This document shows, one piece after another, positions 32,863 to 42,106 of a DNA stretch of 64,000 nt (position 1 is its first letter; every line of letters starts with the position of its first letter). Made by a program: the position numbers and the translations under genes. A model generated the notes under the pieces. That model had not been told where the DNA came from. It worked only from the letters and a program-made list of their open reading frames with translations, and did no database searches. This DNA is from JAFGLZ01 sp964390905 (lineage in GTDB: Bacteria; Planctomycetota; Phycisphaerae; UBA1845; JAFGLZ01), in NCBI GenBank assembly GCA_964390905.1, contig CAYMLO010000007.1, positions 42,175 to 106,174 on the forward strand. Direction: 5' to 3'.

Positions 32863-35800
32863 ATGGCTGCGGAGCGATCACTGGGGGTGGGAGGGGGACC
32901 GGCGGATGGCCTTGTGCACGTGCGGGTCTGGGGGGTGGCGATGCTGTGCGCCTGGCTGGGCGCCGGCGGGCAGGGGCCGGTCGCTGGAGGAGAGATCGAG
33001 AAGAAACCGACAACGCGGCGTGTATCATTTGGGTCGGTGGTGCGATCGCGGCAGTGGTCGTTGAAGCGGTCGCGGGCGCTGTGGACGGACGCCGAGATCG
33101 CTCAGGCCCGGCGGAATGTCGCGCAGTACCCGGGCGCGAAAGAGCTGTGGGACGCGTGCGTCACGGCGGCGGACGGGATGCTGACGTGGTCGGACGAGGC
33201 GCTCAAGCAGCGGATTCCGACGGCGGAGGTGCCTCGGGCGTTCAACGTGGGGACAGCGGGCTGTCCTGTGCACGGCAAGAAGGTCTTCGAGAAGGGCGGG
33301 ACGTACCCGTGGATCACGGATCCGAACCGACCGTTCAAGATCCAGTGTCCGGTGGGCGGGGAATGGTATCCCAGCAACGACTTCTATGCGTACTTCCGCG
33401 GGGGGATGCGCGATCGGTCGTTGCTGACAGGGCCGTATGCCGACGACGGTTGGGGATGGGTCGGGCCGAACGGCGAGCGATACTGGCTGGTCGGTTACGC
33501 CTGCCACTGGGGGGAGTGGCGACGGTTGGTCCTGAACGGGTTGGACAGTCTGGCCCGGGCGTATTTGCTGACGGGCGATCGTCGCTACGCGCACAAGGCG
33601 GGCGTGATCCTGGTGAAGATCGCGCAGACGTATCCGGCGCTGGACTACTGCCAGCAGTCGCGCTACTCGCAGATCAGCGGGGGGCGATACCACGGTAAGA
33701 TCCTGAACCTGATCTGGGAGACGGGGGTGTTCACGAACCTGGCGCGGGCGTATGACGCGATCTGGGAGACGATTGACGACGACAAGGCCTTGGCTGCGCT
33801 GTATGGCTACGGGTCGGGCGAGGAGGTCCGCAGCCTGATCGAGTCGAACCTGCTGGAGGACGGCATCGATGCGATTTTCGCGGGGAAGATCCGGGGCAAC
33901 TTCGGCATGCACCAGCGGGCGCTGGCGACGGGGGTGGTGGTTCGACAGACGGGTCCGACGCGCGGATGGCTGGGGGGGATTCTGACGAAGAACACCGGAT
34001 CACACCGGCAGCTGGGCTTGAACTACGCGCTGTACAACACGGTCTATCGGGACGGCATGCCCGAAGAGACGTCGCCAGGGTATTGCTTTGGGTGGACGAA
34101 GAACCTGTACACGACGGCGACGGCGTTGGGGAAGGCGGGCATCGACTTGTTCGAGCTGCCGAAGCTCCGCAGCATGGCCGACGCGCCGCTGGACATGATC
34201 TGCATCGATAAGTTCACGCCGTCGTTGGGGGACGCGGGCAACGTCTGGGGTGGGCTGACGCCCCGGAACGCGGCGGTTTACCAGGCGGCGTATCAGGCTT
34301 ACAAGGATCCGCGTTACGCGCGGTGGCTGGCGCGTCTCAAGGCGGCGGGTGCGGACAGCTTCAAGACGTTTGACAGCCTGTTCCGTCCGCCCGTTGAGGT
34401 TGGGGGGGCGACGGGGGCGTCGGCGGAGGCGCGTGTTCGATCGCGCCTGATGGACGGGTACGGTCTGGCGCTGCTCCGCAACGCCGCGAATACGATGGGG
34501 GTGTCGTTGTACTACGGGATGAAGGGGGGGCATGGGCATTTCGACCGGCTGCATTTCGACCTGTATGCCAACGGCTGTCCGATGATGCCCGATCTGGGGT
34601 ACCCGGACTTCATGAACGGCTACGTGCCGGGCATTTACAGCTGGAGCAAGAACACGATCAACCACAACACGGTGACGGTGAACAAGACGCGGCAGCAGGG
34701 GAACGATCCGGGGGTGGTGCACCATTTCGTCGACGTCGAGGGACTGCGGGCGGTGGACATTGACGCGCCGACGACGTACGCGAACCTGAAGATGTATCGT
34801 CGTTGCCTGATGCAGGTGGAGACGGGGCGGGACACGGGCTATCTGGTGGATGTCTTCCGCGTGCGGGGCGGCGAGCATCACGTCTACAGTCTGCACGGTC
34901 CGCCGGGCTCGTTTGAGATTGTCAGCGGGGCGTTTTCTGAGCCCGCCAAGGGAACGTTGGCGGGAGCGGATGTCCCGGTTGGGGCGCTCTACGACGACCC
35001 GGTGCGGAGCAAGCCGGGATACAAGGGGACGTACTACGGCTATGTGGGCAGCGGGTACAGTCATTTCGTGAACGTTCGGCGGCGGACGGGCGGGGCGTTC
35101 TGCGGGCAGTGGCAGCGGTCCAAGGCGAAGGGGGCCCGGTTGCGGATCCACGCGCTGCTTCAGCCGGAGCAGGAGCTGCTGTTGGCCGATGCGCAGGTCT
35201 CGCCGGTCAAGCACAAGCGGTTGCTCAAGTACGTTCTGGTTCGTCGCGAGGGCAGGGACCTGGACAGCACGTTCGTCAGCGTGATCGAGCCGTTTGGGGC
35301 CGAGCCGGCGATCAGGTCCGTCCGTCAACTGGGCGTGCCCGCGCCTGCCGTGGGCGTGGAGGTCCGTTGGGGGGAATGGCGGGACGTCATCATCCAACAG
35401 CCTGACACGGGTCGGACCGTGACGGTTGGCAAGGGCATCCGAACAGACGCGGCGATGACGCTGGTTCGGTATGACGATGCCGGTCGGGCGTGGCGGGCCA
35501 TCGTGGTGGGTGGGAGCGAGGTGGAGATCGACGGACACCGCATCTCCGCTTGCCCAATCGCCGGGCAGGTCACGAGCGTTTCGCCCGCGGGGGGACAAGG
35601 GGGACGGCGTGTCAGCGTCAGGTTCGATGGGGATGAAGATCCGCCGGTGAAGCTCGCGGGCAGGTCGGTTTGTTTCATGCACGGTCAGCGTCGGGCCTGG
35701 CATCCGGTGGTCCGGTTCGATGCGCATCGCAGGAAGGGCAGCGCCAGTCTGAGCCTCGGGGACGATCTGCTGATCGGTCGGTTCTGTGTGGACAAGGTGG

Positions 35801-36060
35801 AGGGCGATGAGATTCTGACGCGGACGGCGCTGATTCTCGGTCCGATCTATGCCGGGAGCTACGTGACGGACGGTGCGTTCTCGACGTACACGCCGGTTCG
35901 GTCGGCCGAGACGGGGCGGGTCGCGCTGGCCAGGCCGCTGGCCAAGCTGCCCAAGCCCGGTGAGGACATGTGGCTGATTGACGTGGGGCCAGGGGACCGT
36001 GCGGCGTTCGAGACAGTGACGGTGAAGGACTTCGACGTAGGCCCGGGAGGAGGACAGTAG
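32863..36060 (+). CDS. Heparinase II/III-like polysaccharide lyase, exported
   Basis: I start at ATG 32863, preceded by AGGAG, giving 1065 residues and a hydrophobic leader (VWGVAMLCAWLGAGG). The N-terminal two-thirds is an alpha/alpha toroid (for example GLDSLARAYLLTGDRRYAHK). A beta-sandwich region follows with the heparinase II/III hallmark GGHGHFDRLHFDLYANG and a KNTINHNTVTVNK segment. These enzymes cleave acidic polysaccharides by beta-elimination; the exact substrate (heparin, alginate or other uronan) cannot be read. It is 6 bp upstream of the TMTC-like gene. It is longer than typical family members because of extra C-terminal beta domains. Confidence 0.85.
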   Translation: MAAERSLGVGGGPADGLVHVRVWGVAMLCAWLGAGGQGPVAGGEIEKKPTTRRVSFGSVVRSRQWSLKRSRALWTDAEIAQARRNVAQYPGAKELWDACVTAADGMLTWSDEALKQRIPTAEVPRAFNVGTAGCPVHGKKVFEKGGTYPWITDPNRPFKIQCPVGGEWYPSNDFYAYFRGGMRDRSLLTGPYADDGWGWVGPNGERYWLVGYACHWGEWRRLVLNGLDSLARAYLLTGDRRYAHKAGVILVKIAQTYPALDYCQQSRYSQISGGRYHGKILNLIWETGVFTNLARAYDAIWETIDDDKALAALYGYGSGEEVRSLIESNLLEDGIDAIFAGKIRGNFGMHQRALATGVVVRQTGPTRGWLGGILTKNTGSHRQLGLNYALYNTVYRDGMPEETSPGYCFGWTKNLYTTATALGKAGIDLFELPKLRSMADAPLDMICIDKFTPSLGDAGNVWGGLTPRNAAVYQAAYQAYKDPRYARWLARLKAAGADSFKTFDSLFRPPVEVGGATGASAEARVRSRLMDGYGLALLRNAANTMGVSLYYGMKGGHGHFDRLHFDLYANGCPMMPDLGYPDFMNGYVPGIYSWSKNTINHNTVTVNKTRQQGNDPGVVHHFVDVEGLRAVDIDAPTTYANLKMYRRCLMQVETGRDTGYLVDVFRVRGGEHHVYSLHGPPGSFEIVSGAFSEPAKGTLAGADVPVGALYDDPVRSKPGYKGTYYGYVGSGYSHFVNVRRRTGGAFCGQWQRSKAKGARLRIHALLQPEQELLLADAQVSPVKHKRLLKYVLVRREGRDLDSTFVSVIEPFGAEPAIRSVRQLGVPAPAVGVEVRWGEWRDVIIQQPDTGRTVTVGKGIRTDAAMTLVRYDDAGRAWRAIVVGGSEVEIDGHRISACPIAGQVTSVSPAGGQGGRRVSVRFDGDEDPPVKLAGRSVCFMHGQRRAWHPVVRFDAHRRKGSASLSLGDDLLIGRFCVDKVEGDEILTRTALILGPIYAGSYVTDGAFSTYTPVRSAETGRVALARPLAKLPKPGEDMWLIDVGPGDRAAFETVTVKDFDVGPGGGQ

Positions 36061-36066
36061 GCCCGG

Positions 36067-38316
36067 ATGGCGCGAAGGAAACGACAGAAGGCGAGCATTG
36101 GATCGGCGGACCTCGTCGGCCCAAGCGCCGGCGGGCCTCGAGAACATGCCCTCCAGCGGTGGGGGCCTGTCGTTCTGGTCGCGGTTGCAGCCATTGGGGT
36201 GTACGCCAACAGTCTCAACAACGGGTTCCTGTACGACGACGGGCAGATCATTCTGAACGACGTCCGCACGCGTGATCCGGCGCATTGGCGTGAGATCTTC
36301 ACGCGTGGTTACTGGTACCGCCGCAGCGACGATCCGATCTATCGGCCGATTCCGCTGCTGACGTACCTGGCCAACCATGTGATCACTGACCCGCTGCCGG
36401 AAGACTACCGACCGGCCGGCTATCGGGTGTTCAATCTGGCGTTGCACGCGGGGGTGTCGCTGCTGGTCTATGCGATCGGGCTGCAGCTGTCTGGGCGGCG
36501 GGGGGTGGCGACGGCGGCGGGCGTGCTGTTTGCCGTGCACCCGATCCATGGCGAGGTGGTGGTGATCGTCATCGGTCGGGCGGACCTGCTATGTGCGTTT
36601 CTGTATCTGCTGGGGATCTGGCAGCTCCTGCGCGAGCCGCTGGCGTGTCCGTCGCGATTCTCGCTGCGGTTCTGCGGGGTGCTGGTCCTTTTCGGGCTGG
36701 CGTTGCTGACGAAGGAAAACGCCGTGACGTTTGTCGGTGCAGCCGTGTTGGTTGATCTGTGGCGGCGGTGGCGGGTTGGAGGCGGGGGTCAGGCCCAGGC
36801 CTGGTCGTCGTTTCTGCTCGACCGTCTGGTCAGGCGATATCTTCCGATTCTGGCTGTTGTGGCGCTGTCTCTGCTGGTTCGCTACCAGGTGCTGGGGCTG
36901 CTGACGCGGCCGACCGGGACGCTGGGAGGGATCGACAATCCGCTGGACGAGGCGGGTCTGGTCGGTCGGGTCGTGACGCCGTTGGTGCTGTTGGGCAAGT
37001 ACCTCAACCTGCTGGTCTGGCCGCATCCGCTCTGCTACGACTACTCGTACAACGCCATCCCGGTCGCGACGGGTCTGGCGGATCAGCGCGTGTGGTTCGG
37101 ATTGGGGTGGGCGGTGCTGATGGTGATCGTGGCCGTGGTCAGCTGGCGGCGGAGTCGGCGTTTGGCGTGGTGTGTGGCGTTCTTCGTCGTTGCGTACTCG
37201 GTGGTTTCGAACAGCGTGGTGCTGATCGGGACATTGTTCGCGGAGCGGGTACTGTACCTGCCGTCGGCGGCGTGGTGCTGGGTCGTTGCGCTGGCGCTGG
37301 CGGCGTTGTGGGATCGGTGTGGCGGGATGGGTGGGCATGGTCGGATCGCGCGGGTGGCGGGCCTGGTGGTCGTTGTCGGTGGGTTGGTGGGTTACTCGGC
37401 CAAGACGATCGTGCGGAACGCGCGGGTGTTTTTGAACGACGAGACGCTCTACGCAGATGGGGTTCGCGTCAATCCCGGCAGCGCGCGATGTCAGTCGTTC
37501 GCGGCCCGGCGCTACGTCTACCGCGGCGATCACAAGACGGCGATCAAGTACTTCCGTGCGGCGTTGGACATCGACGATACGGTCTGGTTCGACCACACGC
37601 TGATCGGCCAGGAGTATGCGCTCGACGGGCAAGTGGAGCTGGGTCTGCAGCATCTGCATCGGGGTTACGAACTGAGCACGGGTCAGTTCCGGTTCGAGCC
37701 GGCGTTCCTGCTGGGGCAGGTCTACGTGCGAACGAAGCGGCCCGCCGAGGCGCTGAAGTGGCTCGAGGAGGCGATCCGCATCAAGCCGTCGCATCCGGTG
37801 TGTGCGGCGAATCTGGCGTACGCGCTGGCGCGGGTCGATCCGCCGTCGCGAGATGTTCCCCGCGCGATGAGGTCCATCGAAGCATCGCTGGCCGACGCAC
37901 CGAACGACGCGACCGTGCTGGAGATGGCTTATGCGGTCTTCGTGACCGCGCGGCGTTCGCAGCGCGCCGCTGAGGTCGTTCAGCACGCGCTTCGCGTTAT
38001 TCCTCGGACCCACCCGACCCACAGGATCTGGCTGGAGCGCTCGAAGCGCTTCGCGCCCCGTGTGGGCGGACCCCCCCCGGATAGCCTGTACGTGGTGGAC
38101 CATCATCGCGTGAAGCCTGGCCGATGTCTCTTCGGCATTGCCGGCTTTGCGGTCAGCTGCCGACGACGGCCTTGCGGATCGTCTGGTCGGCGATTCGTTC
38201 TTCGTTTGGGATGTAGTCGGTGTAGGGTCCCTTCGAAGCTGAGATCCATCCCACGCGGGACTCGGTCACCTGCGGGTCGGTCACGTCCTGCTTGTAGAGT
38301 CGCCGTGACGCGATGA
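36067..38316 (+). CDS. TMTC-like GT-C membrane glycosyltransferase with C-terminal TPRs; doubtful 3' end
   Basis: The protein starts at ATG 36067 behind GGAGGAGGACA. It has about ten membrane helices, a luminal-type loop with FLYDDGQIILNDVR, and the DUF1736 motif LCYDYSYNAIP, the pattern of the TMTC/O-mannosyltransferase-like family. TPRs follow (residues about 460-650, GDHKTAIKYFRAALDIDDTV; RPAEALKWLEEAIRIKPSHP). The frame runs to 38316, overlapping the convergent racemase gene by 164 bp with an Arg/Cys-rich tail. A run of eight C at 38071-38078 precedes this tail. One base added there gives a TAG at 38082; one removed gives a TGA at 38111, just before the racemase. The true end is probably there. 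Confidence 0.75.
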   Translation: MARRKRQKASIGSADLVGPSAGGPREHALQRWGPVVLVAVAAIGVYANSLNNGFLYDDGQIILNDVRTRDPAHWREIFTRGYWYRRSDDPIYRPIPLLTYLANHVITDPLPEDYRPAGYRVFNLALHAGVSLLVYAIGLQLSGRRGVATAAGVLFAVHPIHGEVVVIVIGRADLLCAFLYLLGIWQLLREPLACPSRFSLRFCGVLVLFGLALLTKENAVTFVGAAVLVDLWRRWRVGGGGQAQAWSSFLLDRLVRRYLPILAVVALSLLVRYQVLGLLTRPTGTLGGIDNPLDEAGLVGRVVTPLVLLGKYLNLLVWPHPLCYDYSYNAIPVATGLADQRVWFGLGWAVLMVIVAVVSWRRSRRLAWCVAFFVVAYSVVSNSVVLIGTLFAERVLYLPSAAWCWVVALALAALWDRCGGMGGHGRIARVAGLVVVVGGLVGYSAKTIVRNARVFLNDETLYADGVRVNPGSARCQSFAARRYVYRGDHKTAIKYFRAALDIDDTVWFDHTLIGQEYALDGQVELGLQHLHRGYELSTGQFRFEPAFLLGQVYVRTKRPAEALKWLEEAIRIKPSHPVCAANLAYALARVDPPSRDVPRAMRSIEASLADAPNDATVLEMAYAVFVTARRSQRAAEVVQHALRVIPRTHPTHRIWLERSKRFAPRVGGPPPDSLYVVDHHRVKPGRCLFGIAGFAVSCRRRPCGSSGRRFVLRLGCSRCRVPSKLRSIPRGTRSPAGRSRPACRVAVTR

Positions 38317-39262
38317 CGTCGTTGGGGTAGGTGAAGTTGCCGAGCGTGGCCAGCTCGATGAGGACACCGACGCCGACGGCCGACTCGAGCATGCCGCCCA
38401 CCCAGCAGGGAATGCCGTTTTCGGCGGCGAGGTCGTGGATGGCCTTGGCGGTCGTCAGGCCGCCGACCCGGCCGGGTTTGATGTTGATGATCTTGCAGCT
38501 TCCCAGTTTGATGGCCTGCCGGGCCGACCAGAGGTTGCGGACGCTCTCGTCCAGACAGACCGGCGTGCCGACCTGACGCTGGAGTTCGGCGTGGTCGGCG
38601 AGGTCCTCGTGGCCGAGGGGCTGTTCGAACATGGCCAGATTCAGCTTGTCGAGCTGTTTGAACAGGTCCAGGTCGTCGAGCGTGTAGCCGCTGTTGCAGT
38701 CCACGTGGAAGGTGAAGTCGGGCCAATGGCTTCGGACGGTTCGCATGATCTCCAGATCCCAGCCAGGCTTGATCTTGAGCTTGATCCGGGGGTACCCGGC
38801 GCGAACGGCCTGGTCGATCTCTTCTAAGAGGATGTCGACGGTGTCCTCGACGCCGAAGTCGTGTCCGGACTGGATCTCGTCACGCCGTCCGTCGAGGAGC
38901 TTGCGCAGCGGGACGCGTTCGATCTTGGCCTGGAGCGCCCACCAGCAGAGGTCGCAGCCGGCCTTGGCGAAGCTGTTGCCGCGGTAGATGCCCAGTAGCT
39001 CGTTGAGCTGTTCGGGCGTGTTCCAGTCGCGACCGACGACGCGTGGGGCGAGGACGTGCTCGATAGTCCAAGCTACGCCGCTGGCCCACTCGTTGCAGTA
39101 GGTGGGCTCGGCGAGCGGGGTGGTCTCGGCCCAAGCGGACACGTCGCCGCTGTGGGCCTTGATCAGGACGGATTCGATGTGGGCGTCCTCGCCGTAGGCC
39201 GTCCGCCACGGCTTGATGAGGGGCAGGCGGACGAGGTGGATTTCCATGCGGTCGATCTTCAT
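38153..39262 (-). CDS. Enolase-superfamily enzyme (o-succinylbenzoate synthase / N-acylamino acid racemase type)
   Basis: The 369-residue protein starts at ATG 39262 behind AGGAG. It has the MR/MLE subgroup active site: K163-x-K165 (KLKIK), Asp188 (HVDCNSG), Glu213 (MFEQP), Asp238 (CLDES) and Lys262 (NIKPGRVGG), with the substrate-loop motif CWVGGMLESAVG. The KxK and second Lys place it with MLE/OSBS/NSAR enzymes. OSBS makes o-succinylbenzoate for menaquinone; NSAR racemises N-succinyl amino acids. No other men genes are nearby, so racemase or another muconate-lactonizing-like role is equally possible. Confidence 0.85.
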   Translation of the reverse strand: MKIDRMEIHLVRLPLIKPWRTAYGEDAHIESVLIKAHSGDVSAWAETTPLAEPTYCNEWASGVAWTIEHVLAPRVVGRDWNTPEQLNELLGIYRGNSFAKAGCDLCWWALQAKIERVPLRKLLDGRRDEIQSGHDFGVEDTVDILLEEIDQAVRAGYPRIKLKIKPGWDLEIMRTVRSHWPDFTFHVDCNSGYTLDDLDLFKQLDKLNLAMFEQPLGHEDLADHAELQRQVGTPVCLDESVRNLWSARQAIKLGSCKIINIKPGRVGGLTTAKAIHDLAAENGIPCWVGGMLESAVGVGVLIELATLGNFTYPNDVIASRRLYKQDVTDPQVTESRVGWISASKGPYTDYIPNEERIADQTIRKAVVGS

Positions 39263-39582
39263 GAGGGGGTCTCCTGGGATCGGGTATCGCAGGCGTTCGC
39301 CTTGCCTGGGTTAGCCCCGCCGCGTGCGGCGGGGGGCCGGGCCGGGGACGGCCCGGCTCGGGGAGGTCGCACGCGGCCCCGCCAAACGATGGCGATCGCT
39401 GGCGCATCCCGACGGTGCGCTCCCGACTGCTCACCGATGCGCGCCGAACGCATGCCCGGACCCGATCGGCGACAGGTTACCAGCCCCCGGATGCCCCTGC
39501 CAGCGTTCGAATGACGGACGGCGTCTGATTGGCTAGACTTCGAAGGAGGTCCGTTTGGGCAATCAGCCACGGAGTGCGTGCG
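39263..39582. other. Divergent intergenic region with tandem GC hairpins
   Basis: This 320-bp gap separates the racemase gene (minus) and the Asp-box gene (plus). It holds two adjacent perfect hairpins at 39315-39357, annotated separately. A GGAGG at 39544-39548 lies about 35 bp before the Asp-box gene start and is too far to be its ribosome-binding site. No ORF is convincing. Confidence 0.5.
39315..39357. repeat. Two adjacent GC-rich hairpins, possible dispersed intergenic repeat
   Basis: Hairpin 1: CCCCGCCGC (39315-39323), GT, GCGGCGGGG (39326-39334). Hairpin 2: GCCGGGCC (39336-39343), GGGGAC, GGCCCGGC (39350-39357). Both stems are perfect. The TTAGCC lead-in before hairpin 1 resembles hairpin elements I recall from planctomycete intergenic DNA, possibly REP-like. 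A role in termination or folding is inference. Confidence 0.5.
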
Positions 39583-40836
39583 ATGCACCGTAGGGATTTC
39601 TTGAGGACGGTTGCCGCCGCGGGCGCGGTGGCAGCGGGGAATCATGGCGGCGCCGAATCTGCTGCCGAGACGATTGGTCGATCCGATCAGGACGGGCTGA
39701 CCATCGGGGGCGTCTACCCCGCCAACATCGTCCGACTCGGTGACGGCAGCTTGGTTACCGAGAAGGGCCATCAGTCGACCGACGGCGGACGGACCTGGAC
39801 CAAGAGCAAGACGTTCACGCCGGGCGGCGGGTTGGGCCTGCTGCGCCTGTCGAACGGGCAACTGGGCACGTACTACGCCGACAAGTGGACGATGGCCACG
39901 GCGCTGGGCAACGACGCGAACAACTGGTTCTTCCGCTGGTCGAGCGACGAGGGCAAGACGTGGTCGAAGCCGATTCAGATCACGCTGCCCGGTCTGACCA
40001 TGGGGCTCAACGGGACGATGTTTGCGTTGGGCAGCGGGCGACTGATCCTGCTCACCTACAGCCAGTTCCTCGGCAGCCGGTTCGACAAGCGTGGGGCTTC
40101 GTGGGGCACGTACAAGGGCGTTCGATTCCAGACCGAGACGGAGGGTCATTTCCCGCTGTCCGAGGTCTGCCGCTGCTACTTCTGCGACGACCACGGCCGA
40201 ACGTGGAAGGCATGCGACGGCTGGATCATGGGGTGGCGGGACCGGAGGTGGACGGACGCCATCACGGAGCCTTCGGGCGTGGAGCTCAAGGACGGTCGGA
40301 TTATGTTGGTGGCCCGTGCGGTCACGGGCCGCCTGTATCAGGCGTTCAGCGAAGACGGCGGCTACTCCTGGTGGCCCGGCGCCGAGCCCATGTCGCTGAT
40401 GGCGTCTTACTCGCCGGCCCGCATCTGCCGGCTGCCCAAGACCGGTCACCTCCTGGTGGTCTGGAACCAGTTGTCTCGGGCTGAGATCCGCAAGGGGCTC
40501 CGCCGCAGCCGACTGTCCTGCGCGGTCTCCAAGGACGAGGGCAAGACGTGGGGCTGCTTCAAGAACCTCGAGGCCATCGAGTGCCTGGGCGGTGTGACGC
40601 ACGTGGCGCCCGATCCAGATTTCGCGCCGGTATGGGGGGCAGACGAGGTCGGAGCCGTGCCGGACGACTATGCCAATTTCCACTATCCCCACGTCTCGGT
40701 TGTCGGCGACGAGGTATTCATCAGCTACCTGGTTGCCCGCGCCGCGATCGGCAAGGAAAAAGCTGGCAAGCCGAAGGTCATCTACCAGCAGCGGACGCCC
40801 ACACGGATCCTACCGGTGGGGTGGTTCTACGCGTAG
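39583..40836 (+). CDS. Tat-exported Asp-box (sialidase-fold) protein
   Basis: The 417-residue protein starts at ATG 39583. It carries a twin-arginine motif (HRRDFLR at residues 2-8) and hydrophobic stretch, so it is probably exported folded. Five Asp-boxes (S-x-D-x-G-x-T-W type) mark a six-bladed beta-propeller: STDGGRTW, SSDEGKTW, CDDHGRTW, SEDGGYSW and SKDEGKTW. This is the sialidase/BNR fold, shared by sialidases and other glycosidases; the catalytic arginine triad cannot be confirmed by eye, so sialidase activity is not claimed. It is divergent from the racemase gene. Confidence 0.8.
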   Translation: MHRRDFLRTVAAAGAVAAGNHGGAESAAETIGRSDQDGLTIGGVYPANIVRLGDGSLVTEKGHQSTDGGRTWTKSKTFTPGGGLGLLRLSNGQLGTYYADKWTMATALGNDANNWFFRWSSDEGKTWSKPIQITLPGLTMGLNGTMFALGSGRLILLTYSQFLGSRFDKRGASWGTYKGVRFQTETEGHFPLSEVCRCYFCDDHGRTWKACDGWIMGWRDRRWTDAITEPSGVELKDGRIMLVARAVTGRLYQAFSEDGGYSWWPGAEPMSLMASYSPARICRLPKTGHLLVVWNQLSRAEIRKGLRRSRLSCAVSKDEGKTWGCFKNLEAIECLGGVTHVAPDPDFAPVWGADEVGAVPDDYANFHYPHVSVVGDEVFISYLVARAAIGKEKAGKPKVIYQQRTPTRILPVGWFYA

Positions 40837-40942
40837 GCCGGGCCCTGTGCGCAGGTCCTCCAGGTCACAGGATGTGTAGCCGCGAACGGGAAAGCCAGAT
40901 TCGTGCGCGAAAGCTCGGTTGCCGCGACTCCTGGGTAGGTCG

Positions 40943-42106
40943 CTACGCTGTACAACCGCCTTCGGGAGGATCCAGAAAAGGCAGCAATCTCCTGAGGCAG
41001 GCGATGGTCGCCTGGCGCAGCGCATCTCGCCGCGACAGACCTTCGTCACTGGGGTAATGCTTGAGCGTGTCGACTTGCAGGCGTTCAAACAGAGCTTTGC
41101 ACAGGGAGATGTTTGCGGCGATGGCCTCAGGGCTCGTTTGTCTCAGGGAGACCGGAAACCCCCTCAGGAACTGCTGCTTGTATCCCTCTATGTATGAGAT
41201 GCGTCCTATGATGTACAGGTTCTTCTGCCTGAACGGCGAGACGACCCACTCGATGGACTCTAGCGCCGGTTCGTTGGTGGACTCGAGGAACCGAAGCAGC
41301 GTGATGACCCGTTTGCGTACGTGGGGGGGACGTTCGGGCATAGCCTTCAACGCGGGAGGAGAGATGATGCAGCGAACGGGGCAGCCCCTGCGGGCGAGAT
41401 CAAGCAGGGCGCTCTTCTCCTCAAGCAGCGCACTGCGGCACCCCTCTTCGTCCTCTGGGAAGTCCTCCTCATCGCTGATGGCGAACGCGGAGAGACCGCC
41501 GCTGAACCAGATCGTCTCGTTCGACAAGTCCTTGTCAAGTAGAGCAGCCAAGTTTCGGAGATCACTGACGATCACGCGCGTTCGCTCAAGTTGGGAGTCG
41601 AGTATGGTAGGGGTGACAGTTCTGAGGTCACTGAGGGCCTTGCTCAGTCGGTCTACGAAATCGGCCTTGCTACTTGGCGAACTGAAATCGAAGAAGGTGC
41701 AGCGGATGGCGGCCAGGTCGAACGGAAGCGACTGGCCTTTGCATGCAACCAGGATGACGGAATCGCACCTCGTGTGAGCGATGCCCAATTCGTAAAGGAC
41801 GTTCGCGTTCAGGTTCGTCAGATCAGCGATGATGATCTCTGCGCTCTCAAGCTCCTGCAATATGTCCTGGACGATTGGGTCTGGCATTACGGAGGAATCA
41901 GCTCGCCTGGCATCCAGTCCGTAGATTCGGCAGACCCCTTGGATTGCCTGCCAGAGTTCGTCCGAGTGCGAATCTGTGAACGGCATCGCAACGAAGACCC
42001 TATTCTGCTCCCTTTGGACGCCGGCGGCAGCGATGAAGCCCTTCGGGTAGATCGGAAGGGACTGCCTCTGGGGGCCTCTCGGCGAACCATGCGGTGTACG
42101 GGGCAT
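40943..42106 (-). CDS. Two-domain NDT/TIR-like protein of lower GC content
   Basis: The 387-residue protein starts at ATG 42106 behind GGAGG. Residues about 36-145 form a flavodoxin-like nucleotide-processing domain of the nucleoside 2-deoxyribosyltransferase/TIR-like type: NRVFVAMPF at strand 1, AEIIIADLTNLNANVLYELG with Glu106, then HTRCDSVILVA. Domains of this kind occur as effectors in prokaryotic NAD-depletion and nucleotide-signalling defences. Residues about 150-387 form an uncharacterised alpha/beta domain (CPVRCIISPPALKAMPE; YIIGRISYIEGYK). It has visibly lower GC and different codon use than its neighbours. No partner genes are close: phosphotransferase upstream, Asp-box gene downstream. 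Role unknown. Confidence 0.7.
   Translation of the reverse strand: MPRTPHGSPRGPQRQSLPIYPKGFIAAAGVQREQNRVFVAMPFTDSHSDELWQAIQGVCRIYGLDARRADSSVMPDPIVQDILQELESAEIIIADLTNLNANVLYELGIAHTRCDSVILVACKGQSLPFDLAAIRCTFFDFSSPSSKADFVDRLSKALSDLRTVTPTILDSQLERTRVIVSDLRNLAALLDKDLSNETIWFSGGLSAFAISDEEDFPEDEEGCRSALLEEKSALLDLARRGCPVRCIISPPALKAMPERPPHVRKRVITLLRFLESTNEPALESIEWVVSPFRQKNLYIIGRISYIEGYKQQFLRGFPVSLRQTSPEAIAANISLCKALFERLQVDTLKHYPSDEGLSRRDALRQATIACLRRLLPFLDPPEGGCTA

Noticed and set aside
34000..36549. Minus-strand frame of about 850 codons opposite the heparinase-like gene
   Set aside because: Arg/Pro/His-rich shadow; overlaps two genes that are strongly supported on the plus strand.
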